Shown: in pieces, positions 34,043 to 34,068 of the stretch
How the letters are laid out: the number at the start of each line of letters is the position of its first letter
How positions within the stretch are numbered: position 1 is the stretch's first letter
Source of the DNA: an uncultured Flavobacteriaceae bacterium
Lineage (GTDB): Bacteria > Bacteroidota > Bacteroidia > Flavobacteriales > Flavobacteriaceae
Length of the DNA stretch: 34,068 nucleotides
Direction of reading: 5' to 3'
Assembly: GCA_913048215.1 (NCBI GenBank)
Contig: CAJWXC010000007.1
Span: 1 to 34,068 of the forward strand
Notes under the pieces: generated by a model
The model's input: the letters and a program-made list of their open reading frames with translations, nothing else
Databases searched by the model: none
What the model was told of the DNA's origin: nothing
Program-made: the position numbers and the translations under genes

Positions 34043-34068
34043 ATGATGTTTCGTATCACTATTATACT
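34043..34068 (+). CDS. Start of a further gene, cut by window end
   Basis: ATG-ATG at 34043-34048 opens a frame reading MMFRITII to the window edge, which looks like the start of a signal peptide or membrane anchor. A TACTTTTA box at 34030-34037 resembles the -7 promoter element. Too little is visible to name the family. From memory of flavobacterial gene order, a DUF4159-type protein often follows rsmE, but this is not shown here. Confidence 0.4.

Noticed and set aside
1-34068. Mobile elements, CRISPR arrays, tRNA or rRNA genes, toxin-antitoxin or defence genes
   Set aside because: No transposase, integrase, regularly spaced repeat, tRNA-like fold, rRNA segment or known defence domain was seen; gene content and base composition look uniform and core-like.

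Overview
The window is AT-rich, gene-dense chromosomal DNA from a member of the Bacteroidota, most likely family Flavobacteriaceae. The evidence is the protein content (an OstA-like gene after purA, tandem DUF368 genes, a GH3-serine hydrolase fusion, MCE and Fe-S oxidoreductase neighbours, and the 161-aa family often mislabelled 'ABC transporter ATPase'). Other signs are the lack of Shine-Dalgarno sequences and several matches to the Bacteroidota -7 promoter element TAnnTTTG. I see no rRNA, tRNA, CRISPR, insertion sequence or prophage. No gap between genes exceeds about 150 bases.

Layout. (1) Bases 1-1969, plus strand: the 3' part of an amidohydrolase-fold gene and a TrmH/SpoU-type RNA methyltransferase. 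(2) 2068-9161, plus: Rel/SpoT stringent-response enzyme, a Fur-family regulator, purA, an OstA-like envelope protein and a class III aminotransferase. (3) 9312-16201, plus: a TPR protein, two tandem DUF368 membrane proteins, aroE, a DUF349 repeat protein and a small SAM methyltransferase. (4) 24436 down to 16198, minus: a tightly packed seven-gene run of amidase, MCE/MlaD protein, membrane Fe-S/cytochrome-like protein, HAD-fold protein, CCG Fe-S protein, small conserved protein and GH3-serine hydrolase fusion. (5) 24551-27700, plus, divergent from region 4: an LptD-like outer-membrane protein and RidA. (6) 32085 down to 27706, minus: a TamB-like giant protein, convergent with ridA. (7) 32185-34068, plus, divergent from tamB: tsaD, rsmE and the first codons of another gene.

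The common theme is the cell envelope. OstA-like and LptD-like proteins (LPS transport), TamB and MCE/MlaD proteins (phospholipid or other lipid transport), DUF368 proteins (undecaprenyl-phosphate recycling), and an amidase and a GH3/serine hydrolase (peptidoglycan remodelling) all lie within about 26 kb, among housekeeping genes for (p)ppGpp, purines, shikimate and tRNA/rRNA modification.

Nothing here is clearly a new defence or mobile system. The best candidate for an undescribed functional unit is the minus-strand operon that joins peptidoglycan hydrolases, an MCE lipid carrier and a two-subunit membrane Fe-S oxidoreductase with a HAD-fold protein between its subunits. Other points of note are a perfect 16-bp hairpin followed by a T tract inside a methyltransferase gene, two envelope genes whose signal or anchor sequences have no standard start codon, and a structured leader in front of the Fur-family gene.
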